Source: Stieleria varia (GTDB lineage: Bacteria > Planctomycetota > Planctomycetia > Pirellulales > Pirellulaceae). Taken from it: a stretch of 64,000 nt of DNA. Below are positions 17,960 to 27,215 of the stretch, one piece after another. The stretch lies in assembly GCF_038443385.1 (NCBI RefSeq), contig NZ_CP151726.1:3844001-3908000 (forward strand). The letters run 5' to 3'. The notes beneath the pieces are model-generated. The model saw only the letters and a program-made list of their open reading frames with translations. It was not told the DNA's origin and ran no database searches. Each line of letters opens with the position of its first letter. Within the stretch, counting starts at the first letter, position 1. The translations under genes were made by a program, and so were the position numbers.

Positions 17960-18171
17960 CATGCGAGTGTGGTCTCTAAGGCACCGGGGCATCCTTGGGC
18001 CGCCGGGCAGGCGATTCCCACCGTATCGCGCGAAAAACTCGGTTGCCTTTGCTTCTTCAGTCTCACTCCCTCAGCGGACCGTCATCCCTACGTCGTCGAA
18101 TTGCAAGTCTCAATCGAGACGAATCGACAAGGTGTGTCATCGATGGTAACTTTAACGAGATTATTTTAGTC

Positions 18172-19713
18172 ATGTCTTCCGCCACTGATTTTCCTCGTTC
18201 TTCGAAGCAGCCACAGTCCAGGTGGTCCAAATCTATGCCCCGACTATTGGTCGTCGACGATGATCGTGCGATCCTAACGCTCGCACAGCGGACGCTCTCG
18301 ATGGTTGCCGATGTCGATACGGCCGGAAATGCCTTCGACGCGATCGAGATGCTCAAGAAAGATGACTACGACGTCGTCTTGTTGGATATCCAATTACCCG
18401 ACCAAAACGGTTTGGCCGCGTATTGCGAGATTCGAGAGTACGATCGACGGATCCCAGTGATCTTCATGACGGTGGAGGCCGCCAGCAAGACCGCGATTGA
18501 AGCCATGCAACTGGGGGCGTTCGACTACATCGCAAAACCGTTGTCGGTCGAGCCTCTGCGTGAACTGGTAGCCAAGGCAGTCAAGCAACGACAGATCAGC
18601 AGTGTTCCAGTTGCGATCTCTGCGGAAGAGGAGGACGGTGATCAGTCTGCTGAACTTTTTATCGGTCGTTCGCCCGCGATGCTGAACGTGTTCAAAGCGA
18701 TCGGTAAAGTTGCCAAGCAGGACGTCCCGATTCTGATCCGCGGGGAAAGCGGGACGGGCAAAGAATTGGTTGCCCGAGCGCTCTATCAATACAGTCATCG
18801 ATACGATGAAACATTCTTAGCAGTCAACTGTGCCGCCCTCCCCGACAATCTGTTGGAAAGCGAGTTGTTCGGCCACGAAAAAGGTGCCTTCACGGGAGCC
18901 GAGTCGCGCCGAATCGGAAAGTTCGAACAGTGCAACGGTGGCACTTTGTTTTTGGACGAGATCGGCGATATGGCCCCATCGGTGCAAGCAAAAGTTTTGC
19001 GAGTGCTGCAGGAACAACGCTTTGAACGAGTCGGCGGTAACAAGGAACTGACCACAGATGTCCGAATCATCGCGGCGACCAATCGACCGCTTGAACAGAT
19101 GGTCGAGGAAGGTGACTATCGCGAAGATTTGCTCTATCGGCTCAACGGAGTAACGATTCAACTGCCACCGCTGCGAGAGCGACTCTCCGATGTCCCGTCG
19201 CTGATCCGGTTCTTTCTGGCTCAAGCCAAGCAAGAGTTCAATAAGCCGGATTTGGAAGGACTCTCGCCCGAGACGGTGGATTTGCTGACGGCCTATCAAT
19301 GGCCGGGCAATGTTCGGCAGCTTCGCGCAGTCATCCGTCGCTGTGTGTTGGACTCCGTGATGCCCGTCATTACCCCAGATATCTTGCCTGCAGAAGTCAC
19401 CCGGTACGAGCGGTCAGATCCTGCCAGCAGCTCGATTGACTCATCCGCATCTCATCACGTACCGACTCGAGCTGGTGGTGAATTGCCCAGTTTGGTCGAG
19501 CGGTTGATCGCCCAACGCTCCAACAATGTCTACGCTGAGACCGTCGAATACACGGAGCGTTTCGTCATCCTAGAAGTGCTCAAGGCAACAGATGGCAATC
19601 AGAGTCAGGCTGCTGAGATGCTGGGCATCACCCGCGGAAAGCTGCGTGACCGCATCAAAGCCTATAATATCGTGCTCAAAAGTGACATCGCCGTCGAATC
19701 AGATGGCGACTGA
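18172..19713 (+). CDS. NtrC-family sigma-54-dependent response regulator
   Basis: 513 residues from the ATG at 18172; an ATG at 18235 with AGGTGG upstream begins exactly at the receiver domain and is a good alternative. Receiver domain about 23-140 with phosphoacceptor Asp72 in LLDIQLPD. The AAA+ domain, about 165-400, has Walker A GESGTGKE (about 191-198) and the sigma-54 contact loop GAFTGA (from 238), so it should be an active sigma-54 activator. A Fis-type helix-turn-helix closes the protein (NQSQAAEMLGITRGKLRDRI). It follows the CsbD cassette by about 210 bp on the same strand and is the natural candidate to act at the promoter at 16267. No histidine kinase is adjacent. Confidence 0.92.
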   Translation: MSSATDFPRSSKQPQSRWSKSMPRLLVVDDDRAILTLAQRTLSMVADVDTAGNAFDAIEMLKKDDYDVVLLDIQLPDQNGLAAYCEIREYDRRIPVIFMTVEAASKTAIEAMQLGAFDYIAKPLSVEPLRELVAKAVKQRQISSVPVAISAEEEDGDQSAELFIGRSPAMLNVFKAIGKVAKQDVPILIRGESGTGKELVARALYQYSHRYDETFLAVNCAALPDNLLESELFGHEKGAFTGAESRRIGKFEQCNGGTLFLDEIGDMAPSVQAKVLRVLQEQRFERVGGNKELTTDVRIIAATNRPLEQMVEEGDYREDLLYRLNGVTIQLPPLRERLSDVPSLIRFFLAQAKQEFNKPDLEGLSPETVDLLTAYQWPGNVRQLRAVIRRCVLDSVMPVITPDILPAEVTRYERSDPASSSIDSSASHHVPTRAGGELPSLVERLIAQRSNNVYAETVEYTERFVILEVLKATDGNQSQAAEMLGITRGKLRDRIKAYNIVLKSDIAVESDGD

Positions 19714-19845
19714 TTATCATTGAAGCACTGCTTGTGTTGATCGCAGTTGTCTTTCAATGGCATACGGTTTGCACCGCCGGTCTCAGTCAGTTCTCTTGGC
19801 GGACTGAGATTCGAATTCCTCCGACTCTTTCACAGAATTGATGAC

Positions 19846-20199
19846 ATGACCGACGATCAACGCATCCGTTTTGCCGAAGCCCTGAAGCGTGTAGCTGGTG
19901 AAGAAGATACCCTTCAAGTGCTCGCGCAAATCACAAGCGAAGATGCGCCGGAACTGCTGAGCAATCTGGACGATGCCATCGCAAATGAAGACACCGTCGT
20001 CGTCGCACAAATCGCGCATGCATTGAAAGGCATGCTCAGTGTGTTCGAAACCGGAGACCCTGTCTCGGAGTTGCAACCGATCATCGACGCCGCTCGTAGG
20101 CGAGATGTCGAATCAATGCGTTCGCTCTATCGAGCTAATTCCAGAAAAATTCAAGCACTGCTGAACGAAATCGATGCAGTCTCTCTGGTTGAAAACTAA
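19846..20199 (+). CDS. HPt-domain phosphotransfer protein
   Basis: 117 residues from the ATG at 19846. A single histidine-phosphotransfer domain: the site is AHALKGM with the conserved His and LKG, preceded by LSNLDDAIANEDTVVVAQI (the usual L-x-x-A-x-x-x-x-D pattern) and followed by IIDAARRRDVESMRSL. No other domain. HPt proteins carry phosphate between hybrid kinases and response regulators. It lies 132 bp behind the NtrC-type regulator, so it may feed that regulator. The kinase must be encoded elsewhere. Confidence 0.8.
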   Translation: MTDDQRIRFAEALKRVAGEEDTLQVLAQITSEDAPELLSNLDDAIANEDTVVVAQIAHALKGMLSVFETGDPVSELQPIIDAARRRDVESMRSLYRANSRKIQALLNEIDAVSLVEN

Positions 20200-20206
20200 A
20201 TCAGCA

Positions 20207-20233
20207 CTCGGGGGCGATCAACTCGCCCTCGAG
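20207..20233. terminator. Hairpin between convergent HPt and ThuA genes
   Basis: CTCGGGGGCGA-TCAAC-TCGCCCTCGAG gives an 11-bp stem with one mismatch and a 5-base loop, 8 bases past the HPt stop. It can serve both strands. There is no T-run. Confidence 0.6.
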
Positions 20234-20260
20234 AGCACCTCGAATGCACACCGGGACAAC

Positions 20261-21199
20261 CTACTTCGCGGGTGCCAAAGCAGCTTTTCCACCGGCAATC
20301 TTTGCTGTCGGCGTCGCGTCTGCGTCCAAGTCTCCTAGCGCATACTGAATACCGTCTAGCATGTGCTTCAGCACAACAGGATTGCGAAACGTCTCCTCGC
20401 GGTGTCCCAAATTTGTATAGAACACGCGGCCGTCACCAGCCGTTCGGATCCAAGAAACGGGGACTTCGCGAGGTCCATCGTTGATTCGCGTGGAGACCTC
20501 TGATTTCGTCATGTCCAAACTCACCAGGATCCGCAGCGTCTCTGGACCGACGTAGGATTCTGGCTTGTACTGGTAAATCTCATCCTGGTGCCAAAACCCG
20601 TTTCCCTTAAATGCCTGATTCAAAATATGGTCAGGGTCATCCAGCTTGAATGCCCAGGTACCTCCAGCACCCCATGGATGTCCGTTGAAAATCCCGCCGA
20701 CCAGTGAAAGACATTCCGGGTGCCGTCCGAAATTGTCGCTCGCCGCGTGGAACCCGATCAAGCCGCCGCCTTGGGTCACGAAGTCCATGAATGCAGACAT
20801 CTGCGACGGTTTGGCAAAGCTCATGTGTGTGGTGTTGTTGAGCAGGATAGCATCGTACTTGCTGAGGTTCTCTGGAGTGAAAACGTCGTAGGTATCGGCC
20901 AAGTCAATCTCAAAGGCGCCGGACTGCTTGCCGACTTCCTGCATCGCCAGATTGCCGTGTGGAATCGAGCTGTGGATGAAACCTTCGCATCGATAGAACG
21001 CCAGAATCCGACGTTCCTTCTTAGGCTTGGCCGCCGTCTCCTTCGGCACCGCGTCGGCGATCTGTTGACGGATCGAATCTGCGATCGGTTTGAAATGCTC
21101 TGCTTTCTTAGCCATCCAAGGATCGGCGGATTCCTGTGCTGACACCATCAGGCAACTCGGTGCACACAGAAAGAGCAGGGCGTAAAAACAGCGTACCAT
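20261..21199 (-). CDS. ThuA-domain protein, secreted
   Basis: 312 residues with a signal peptide (about 1-21, SCLMVSA). The ThuA (trehalose utilization, glutamine-amidotransferase-like) fold is recognised from RILAFYRCEGFIHSSIP, KYDAILLNNTTHM, GGGLIGFHAASD and GHPWGAGGTWAFKLDDPDH. The conserved HAASD takes the place of the nucleophile elbow. In planctomycetes such proteins are common among secreted sugar-catabolic genes; the reaction is unproven. GAGAG precedes the ATG at 21199. The C-terminal 25 residues are Ala/Lys-rich. Divergent from the alpha/beta hydrolase. Confidence 0.88.
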   Translation of the reverse strand: MVRCFYALLFLCAPSCLMVSAQESADPWMAKKAEHFKPIADSIRQQIADAVPKETAAKPKKERRILAFYRCEGFIHSSIPHGNLAMQEVGKQSGAFEIDLADTYDVFTPENLSKYDAILLNNTTHMSFAKPSQMSAFMDFVTQGGGLIGFHAASDNFGRHPECLSLVGGIFNGHPWGAGGTWAFKLDDPDHILNQAFKGNGFWHQDEIYQYKPESYVGPETLRILVSLDMTKSEVSTRINDGPREVPVSWIRTAGDGRVFYTNLGHREETFRNPVVLKHMLDGIQYALGDLDADATPTAKIAGGKAALAPAK

Positions 21200-21433
21200 G
21201 TGAACGGTCTCTCAACTTTTTATGGGGATGGATGACGCCACGCTCGAACGTGGCTGCGGATTCGCTGCTGAGCGAAGACAGGAATGGGGTTGGCGATTAT
21301 ACGCTCGGATGATGTCCAAGTGTCTGGCCGCGAGAGTGGCGTCTTGGGCTATAATCAGCCGCACGAGATTTCCCCCCCTCGCACGAGATCCCGCCAAGAC
21401 CTGCTCCGTCCCCCCCTGATTGAGTCACCCAAC

Positions 21434-22348
21434 ATGAACCGATTTACTTTTGTTGTTGCTTTGGCTTGCATGCTGACCGGCACCCTGCCAGCTCAGGAAA
21501 AGCAGCCGCCAACTCCCAAGACCCTGGCGCCCACCCACGCCGGGGTCTCTTATGGTGACCACGAAATGAACGTCATCGATTTTTGGCAAGCTGAAGGCGA
21601 CGGCCCACGACCGCTGCTGGTCTATATCCACGGCGGAGGATGGATCGGTGGAGATAAAAACCGAAACGCTCGCGATGTCCAACCGTATCTCGACAAGGGC
21701 ATCTCGTATGCGGCGATCAATTATCGACTCACCGGCATCGCACCATTGCCTGCGCCGGTTCATGATGCCGCCAAAGCCATCCAGTTCATCCGCAGCAAAG
21801 CGGCCGAGTGGAACATTCGCAAAGACCGCATCGCACTGACCGGGGGCAGCGCTGGCGCATGCACCTCCATGTGGATCTTGTGTCACGATGATCTGGCGGA
21901 TCCCAATTCGACTGACCCCGTTTTGCGTGAGTCGACACGCGTCACCGCCGCTGCGGTCGCAGCAGGTCAAACATCGATCGATCCCAAAGTCATCGAGCCC
22001 TGGTTGGGTGAGAACGTGCTGAAACACAACATGATCAACATGGCCGTCGGTGAAAAAACGATCGAAGAAGCATTGGCCAACTACGACGACCACAAAGCTC
22101 TCTACGTCGAGTTCTCGCCGTACAACCATGTCAGCAAAGGCGATCCGCCTTTGTTCATGTCCTACGGCGGCGACATGTCGCTGCCGTCAAAGAATGCGGG
22201 GCACGGAATTCATCACCCGGTCTACGGGGTCAAGATGAAAGAGAAATGCGACAGTGTGGGGCAAGAATGTCACCTACTGATCTCGGGCCAAGAGAAGCCG
22301 CAGTACGCATCAGCTCAAGAATTCCTGATGGACAAACTCTTGAATTGA
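21434..22348 (+). CDS. Secreted alpha/beta-hydrolase (esterase/lipase-like)
   Basis: 304 residues from the ATG at 21434, which starts a signal peptide (FVVALACMLTGTLPAQ). Oxyanion motif HGGGW (66-70) and nucleophile elbow GGSAGA (Ser139) are those of the hormone-sensitive lipase/carboxylesterase group (BD-FAE-like). Candidate Asp in SYGGDMSL and candidate His in the GHGIHHPV stretch near the C-terminus. In this setting it may remove acyl groups from polysaccharide. A palindromic CCACGCTCGAACGTGG lies in the upstream leader. ATG is preferred over the upstream GTG-type extension, which lacks a signal peptide. Confidence 0.85.
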   Translation: MNRFTFVVALACMLTGTLPAQEKQPPTPKTLAPTHAGVSYGDHEMNVIDFWQAEGDGPRPLLVYIHGGGWIGGDKNRNARDVQPYLDKGISYAAINYRLTGIAPLPAPVHDAAKAIQFIRSKAAEWNIRKDRIALTGGSAGACTSMWILCHDDLADPNSTDPVLRESTRVTAAAVAAGQTSIDPKVIEPWLGENVLKHNMINMAVGEKTIEEALANYDDHKALYVEFSPYNHVSKGDPPLFMSYGGDMSLPSKNAGHGIHHPVYGVKMKEKCDSVGQECHLLISGQEKPQYASAQEFLMDKLLN

Positions 22349-22378
22349 ACATCTCAGATTGGTGGCTTAGTTCAGGAG

Positions 22379-22873
22379 TCATTCCTCTTGGGCTTGGACC
22401 ATCCACAAATGCTTCTCCAAAGTTGCGGAGATTCCGATCAGCAAGTCCTCGCTGATCGGGTCCATCTCACCAAGCTTTTCGATCGCGTCGCGAATCTGCT
22501 CGATCGTCGTCATCAACGCGTCCGCGACGTGTTGAAGCGTGGCCGGGACTTTTTGGAAGCCATCCGGATAGGTGCTTAGATCGGTATCTTTGGCTACCGT
22601 TTCTGATCGCCCATCGGGAGCAACTCCCAGCGTACTGACCCGTTCAGCCACTTCATCACTCGCGTTTCGAACCGATGCAATGATTTCATCCAATTGCAAG
22701 TGAACAGAGCGAAAGTTCGTGCCCAGGACATTCCAGTGTGCTTGCTTCAGCAACAGTGCCAAGTCAACCAGATTGACGAGATTCGCTTGCAGCAACGAGA
22801 CTGTCTCTTGATTCGCGTCACTGGTCAGTATTTGTCGTTTGAATACCGATGCCGTTTTCGTTGCAGTCGTCAT
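22379..22873 (-). CDS. dps: Dps-type ferritin-like DNA-protection protein
   Basis: 164 residues from the ATG at 22873, which has GGAGAA about 10 bases upstream. The Dps ferroxidase region is visible: LKQAHWNVLG (His), VHLQLDEIIASVRNASDEVAER (His, Asp, Glu). Dps proteins form 12-mers that oxidise and store iron and bind DNA in stationary phase or oxidative stress. The N-terminus carries several Lys/Thr residues (TTATKTASVFKR) that could bind DNA. It converges on the hydrolase gene. It stands alone in a stress-rich region. Confidence 0.92.
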   Translation of the reverse strand: MTTATKTASVFKRQILTSDANQETVSLLQANLVNLVDLALLLKQAHWNVLGTNFRSVHLQLDEIIASVRNASDEVAERVSTLGVAPDGRSETVAKDTDLSTYPDGFQKVPATLQHVADALMTTIEQIRDAIEKLGEMDPISEDLLIGISATLEKHLWMVQAQEE

Positions 22874-23098
22874 GATTAATTTCTCCAAGGTTTTGAATGG
22901 TTACCCGGCGATGCTGATCGAAGAACGATCAAAACTGGTTCTGATTTGACCGATCTCGGTCCGTTCCCAACCGGCACCCGGTCATTCAACGGAAAAGCAA
23001 AGCTCATGCCAAAGCGACAGCCCGCGAGATGTACAAGCGATTTCATGACAGATCTCCGCTTTGGGCTATACTAACCGGTCTTTTTAGCAACCGCTCCC

Positions 23099-25072
23099 GT
23101 GACGAAACCATTGATGCAACGCTCGCCATTGAACCAACCGTTTTTCATCGTTTCTTTCTTCGCTGCATTCCTGAATCTGTATTCCGGTGTCATGGCCGCG
23201 GGTGCTCAGCGCAAACCGAATGTGGTCCTGATCCTGGCGGATGATCTCGGTTGGAGCGACACCACTCTTTACGGAACAACCGACTTTTACAGAACCCCCA
23301 ACATTCAGCGTCTCGCGGCTCGCGGGATGACTTTTACCCACGCGTACTCCGCCAGCCCGTTGTGCTCACCCACTCGTGCCAGTGTGTTGACGGGATTGAG
23401 TCCCGCTCGGACAGGAATCACGACGCCCAACTGCCACTTGCCCGCTGTTGTCCTCACAGCGACGGCGGCAACGTCCGCATCACCGATTCAGAAGTCGACT
23501 CAGCCCAATCCCGTGACCCGACTCGACACTCGCTATTACACGGTGGCCGAAATGTTCCAGGACAATGGGTACGTAACGGCCCACTTTGGAAAGTGGCACC
23601 TCGGTCCAGAACCTTATTCGCCACTGCAACACGGATTTGACATCGACGTACCGCACTGGGCGGGACCTGGACCGGCTGGCAGCTACGTGGCTCCCTGGAA
23701 ATTTCCAGACTTTGATCCTCAAACGCCTGCAGAACACATCGAAGACCGAATGGCCGACGAAGCCGTTCGGTTCATGGAGAAGCATCAAGACAAACCGTTC
23801 TTTCTGAATTACTGGATGTTCAGTGTGCACGCTCCGTTCGATGCCAAGGCGAAGTTGATCGAGCAGTACCGGTCACGAATCAACCCATCTGATCCGCAGC
23901 GGTCACCGACCTACGCTGCGATGATCGAAAGCATGGATGATGCCGTGGGAACTCTTCTGGACACGCTCGATCGGCTCCAACTCGCCGAAAACACGATCAT
24001 CATTTTTGCATCGGACAACGGCGGCAACATGTACAACGAAGTCGACGGAACGACGCCGACGAGTAATGCGCCGCTCAGAGGTGGCAAAGCGACCATGTAC
24101 GAAGGCGGCATCCGCGGACCAGCAATCATTGCAGCACCCGGAGTCACGCAGCCGGGCTCGCGTAGCGATGCCGTGATCCAAAGCTGTGACTATTACCCGA
24201 CACTACTCGATTTGCTCGACATCTCAGCGCAACCTGAACAAACATTTGATGGAGTCAGTCTCGCACCTGCGTTGAAATCACAACCGCTCACCCGAGACGC
24301 AATCTTTACTTACTTTCCACACGCTCCCGGAGTCCCTGACTGGTTGCCACCGGCGGTCAGCGTTCATGTCGGTGATTGGAAACTCATTCGGTTGTTTCAC
24401 GGTGGCGAGAATGGGAAACACAGATACAAACTCTACGATCTCTCTCAGGATCTTGGTGAACGCAGTGACTTGGCCGACAAATATCCTGAACGTGTCCAAG
24501 AAATGGACGCACGCATCGACGCATTCTTGTCAGACACCGGCGCGGTCGTGCCTTTGCCCAATCCAAAGTTTGATCCGACGAAGTACAATCCTGAACGGGA
24601 AGGCCAGGCCACACTCAAAGGCTCCGGCTCCAAGCAAACGCGTAACGAACCTGCGCCGCGGCAGAAGCCCATTGCCGGATGGCAGGCAGACAATCACTGC
24701 ACGCTCGCCATCGCTGATTCGGCATTGCAGGTGATCAGCAGCGGCGGCGACCCACATTTCAGCTATTTGTTGCCCAAGCCAATTCCTGCGGGCGAACTGA
24801 CACTCCGTTTTACGATGTCCTCTCAATCAACGGGAAACGGCCAACTGTTCTGGCGAGAACAAGGAGAGGCCAAAGCCTTTCACCGCGATCGCAGCGTCGA
24901 CTTCTCCGTGACTCACGATGGTCAGTCCCACGAGTACGACGTCAAATTCAGCACGGCGACGCCCCTTCAAGCCCTGCGAGTTGATCCGTCACGCAGCGCC
25001 GGGAAACTGAAACTTTCCAACCTCCGCCTCACGGACAACGAAGGAAAGATCCTCTACACCTGGAAGTTTTGA
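23099..25072 (+). CDS. Sulfatase (formylglycine type) with C-terminal extra domain
   Basis: 657 residues. GTG at 23099; an ATG at 23114 is possible. Signal peptide about 10-35. Metal-binding start [15 protein letters not shown], maturation motif CSPTRAS with Cys89, later metal motif FASDNGGN. The sulfatase domain ends near residue 480; about 175 residues follow, including a Pro/Gln linker and a beta-rich segment ([19 protein letters not shown] to the end) that resembles an added carbohydrate-binding-like sandwich. The role is sulfate removal from a polysaccharide outside the cytoplasm. Monocistronic. Confidence 0.92.
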   Translation: MTKPLMQRSPLNQPFFIVSFFAAFLNLYSGVMAAGAQRKPNVVLILADDLGWSDTTLYGTTDFYRTPNIQRLAARGMTFTHAYSASPLCSPTRASVLTGLSPARTGITTPNCHLPAVVLTATAATSASPIQKSTQPNPVTRLDTRYYTVAEMFQDNGYVTAHFGKWHLGPEPYSPLQHGFDIDVPHWAGPGPAGSYVAPWKFPDFDPQTPAEHIEDRMADEAVRFMEKHQDKPFFLNYWMFSVHAPFDAKAKLIEQYRSRINPSDPQRSPTYAAMIESMDDAVGTLLDTLDRLQLAENTIIIFASDNGGNMYNEVDGTTPTSNAPLRGGKATMYEGGIRGPAIIAAPGVTQPGSRSDAVIQSCDYYPTLLDLLDISAQPEQTFDGVSLAPALKSQPLTRDAIFTYFPHAPGVPDWLPPAVSVHVGDWKLIRLFHGGENGKHRYKLYDLSQDLGERSDLADKYPERVQEMDARIDAFLSDTGAVVPLPNPKFDPTKYNPEREGQATLKGSGSKQTRNEPAPRQKPIAGWQADNHCTLAIADSALQVISSGGDPHFSYLLPKPIPAGELTLRFTMSSQSTGNGQLFWREQGEAKAFHRDRSVDFSVTHDGQSHEYDVKFSTATPLQALRVDPSRSAGKLKLSNLRLTDNEGKILYTWKF

Positions 25073-25079
25073 ATCGCAG

Positions 25080-25106
25080 ACACGTAGAAGCGTCTCTCCG
25101 AGACGA
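25080..25106. terminator. Hairpin behind the sulfatase; dispersed repeat copy 2
   Basis: CGTCTC-TCC-GAGACG (25091-25105) forms a perfect 6-bp stem eight bases or so beyond the sulfatase stop region. The surrounding ACACGTAGAAGCG is shared with 8996-9024. It may end the sulfatase transcript. The remaining 250 bp up to the kinase gene shows no gene. Confidence 0.5.
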
Positions 25107-25358
25107 CAACTACTTCAAGGCTTGTCTCCAGGGGTAGCGAATCTCGTCAAGAGTTTCGGCATCACCAGCCCGTTGCCGAAAGTATCGATGACTTTCGCTA
25201 CCTGGCAATGAGTGATGAGCGTATGATCGTCACAAGAGGACCCGGCTGTGTCCGGAAACCCTACACCGCCGCTAAGTCATTACGGATCGATTGGGAGATT
25301 CGCGACAATTGAGCTAGGTTTCGATCGCTGAGAACTATGTCTCCAAGCGGTCCTCTCT

Positions 25359-27215
25359 ATGTCGTTACAGAATCAGCGTTTCTTTACGCCCACGGATTCA
25401 ACTCCCAGTGATAGCCTGCTGGGCACACTCCAGCATCATCCAGAGCTTCAACACCAGTTCCAGAGTTCACCCGGCATCTTGCAGACGATCGCGTTGCCCA
25501 CTCAAGATTCATCCTCATCGCTGGATCGTGGTCAGCAGAGTCCCCCCGCAGCAAAGCCGCTGCTTTCTCAAACCGTTGAACAGTGTCTCAGTAGTGACTC
25601 TCCAGTAAGCCGGGACGCAGATTGCGGCTTCATTCCGCTTCGTCAGATCGCAAAGGTGGGCAGTCGGCACCGAGACGACGCCGATTACCGATTTGTAGGA
25701 CAACTGGGCGCTGGCGGCACCGGAGTGGTCTTTCAAGCTCACCAGCGCGCGGTTGATCGCGAAGTCGCCGTCAAAATGTTGCGTAGCGAACATGCGGTGA
25801 AACCTCATCTGCGGGAGCAGTTTCTCGCCGAAGCACGCGTGATCGGGGGATTGGATCATCCTAACGTCATCGCGTTGCACGAAGTCTACTCGGACAAGAA
25901 CGGCTCGCTGTTTTACTCGATGAAGCGAATCGATGGCACGAGCTGGGACAAACAAATCGATGACCTCTCGCTTTCACAGAACATCGAAATCCTGCTTCGT
26001 GTCGCTGATGCGATCCGCTATGCGCACTCTCGTGGCCTGATTCATCGAGATATCAAGCCCGAGAACGTGATGCTGGGCAAGTTTGGAGAAGTCTTGGTCG
26101 CTGATTGGGGACTCGCGGTCAAGTACCAAACAAATCAAACGGTGGCCGCGACCAATTCCATCGGTGGCACACCCGCCTACATGGCCCCGGAACTCGCATC
26201 CGCATCCGCAGGCGCCATCTCGTTTCAAACCGATGTCTATTTGCTCGGCGCTATCCTTTACCGAGTCTTGACGGGCAAGCCGCCACACAATGGGCCATCT
26301 CTGTTGCAATGCATTCAAGCAGCTGCCAACAACGTCATCGAACCCACCGACACGGAATGTGAGTTGATGACGGTCGCAATGCGTGCGATGGCCACATCAT
26401 CTGCCGAGCGATTCGCAAGTGTCGATCAGTTCATCGACGCGATCAAGGACGAACGGCAGCACGAGCAGAGTCAACGTCTGATCCGCCGGGCGATCGGACA
26501 AGCGGAACACGCGATCAACTCCACCGACAGCGCCGATGCCTATCGAGATTTTGGGATCGCAGACGCACTACTTTGTGAAGCGATTGCATTATGGCCGAGT
26601 AGCTTGAAAGCTCGCGAAGTTCGCAAGCGTTTGCAATTACAGTTCGCAGCCATCGCAACAGAGCGGGGCGACTACGACTTGGCTGCAGCGATCTATGAGG
26701 CAGTGGGAGAAGCAAAATCAGACGAAGCTCAAATGGTAGAGTTTCATCGGCTGCAGCGAGAAGCCAGCCAACGCAACGCGTCACGATACCTAGTGCTCTT
26801 TACCCAGTCGCCAGATCCGGGAGTCTTGATTGATTTGAAGACGCTGAGGGTTGTGGAGGCGAACATCGCGTTTGCAAAGATGTTCGGCTACGAGTGCGAT
26901 AAAATCGTCGACATGGCATTGAACGATCTTGGACTTTGGGTCAATCCTGAGCAACAGCAGATTCTCTTTGATCAAGCGATCCGGCGAGGTTCCGTCGATG
27001 ATTTCGCGGCCCAATTGAACCACGCCGACGGGCATTCGCTCGAAGTCCTGATCAATTCTCGCGTCATTGAGATTGCTCGCGAACCGATGCTGCTATCCAC
27101 CATTCGCAACTCGGTCATCACGCAGATGGCCTGCCCCCCTTTCCGCAGACAACCCAATAAAACTAGCTGTAACGGACCACTAGTTTTCGGCGACGATGGT
27201 TTTCGCGAGTCGTAA
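25359..27215 (+). CDS. Ser/Thr protein kinase with C-terminal PAS domain
   Basis: 618 residues. A polar N-terminal tail (1-105) precedes a Hanks-type kinase: glycine loop GQLGAGGTGVVFQAH (about 114), VAVKML lysine, catalytic HRDIKPEN (His229, Asp231), DWG instead of the usual DFG, and GGTPAYMAPE. Residues about 375-480 are helical (TPR-like), and about 485-600 form a PAS domain (VLIDLKTLRVVEANIAFAKMFGY). No membrane helix is seen, so it is a cytosolic sensor kinase. The last 12 codons overlap the 3' end of the convergent kinase gene, and the tail after the PAS domain (CPPFRRQPNKTSCNGP...) looks non-conserved, so an earlier end may have been lost. Confidence 0.85.
   Translation: MSLQNQRFFTPTDSTPSDSLLGTLQHHPELQHQFQSSPGILQTIALPTQDSSSSLDRGQQSPPAAKPLLSQTVEQCLSSDSPVSRDADCGFIPLRQIAKVGSRHRDDADYRFVGQLGAGGTGVVFQAHQRAVDREVAVKMLRSEHAVKPHLREQFLAEARVIGGLDHPNVIALHEVYSDKNGSLFYSMKRIDGTSWDKQIDDLSLSQNIEILLRVADAIRYAHSRGLIHRDIKPENVMLGKFGEVLVADWGLAVKYQTNQTVAATNSIGGTPAYMAPELASASAGAISFQTDVYLLGAILYRVLTGKPPHNGPSLLQCIQAAANNVIEPTDTECELMTVAMRAMATSSAERFASVDQFIDAIKDERQHEQSQRLIRRAIGQAEHAINSTDSADAYRDFGIADALLCEAIALWPSSLKAREVRKRLQLQFAAIATERGDYDLAAAIYEAVGEAKSDEAQMVEFHRLQREASQRNASRYLVLFTQSPDPGVLIDLKTLRVVEANIAFAKMFGYECDKIVDMALNDLGLWVNPEQQQILFDQAIRRGSVDDFAAQLNHADGHSLEVLINSRVIEIAREPMLLSTIRNSVITQMACPPFRRQPNKTSCNGPLVFGDDGFRES

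Noticed and set aside
22379-22888. Longer start for Dps at 22888
   Set aside because: The TTG there is itself part of the GGAGAA ribosome site for the ATG at 22873.
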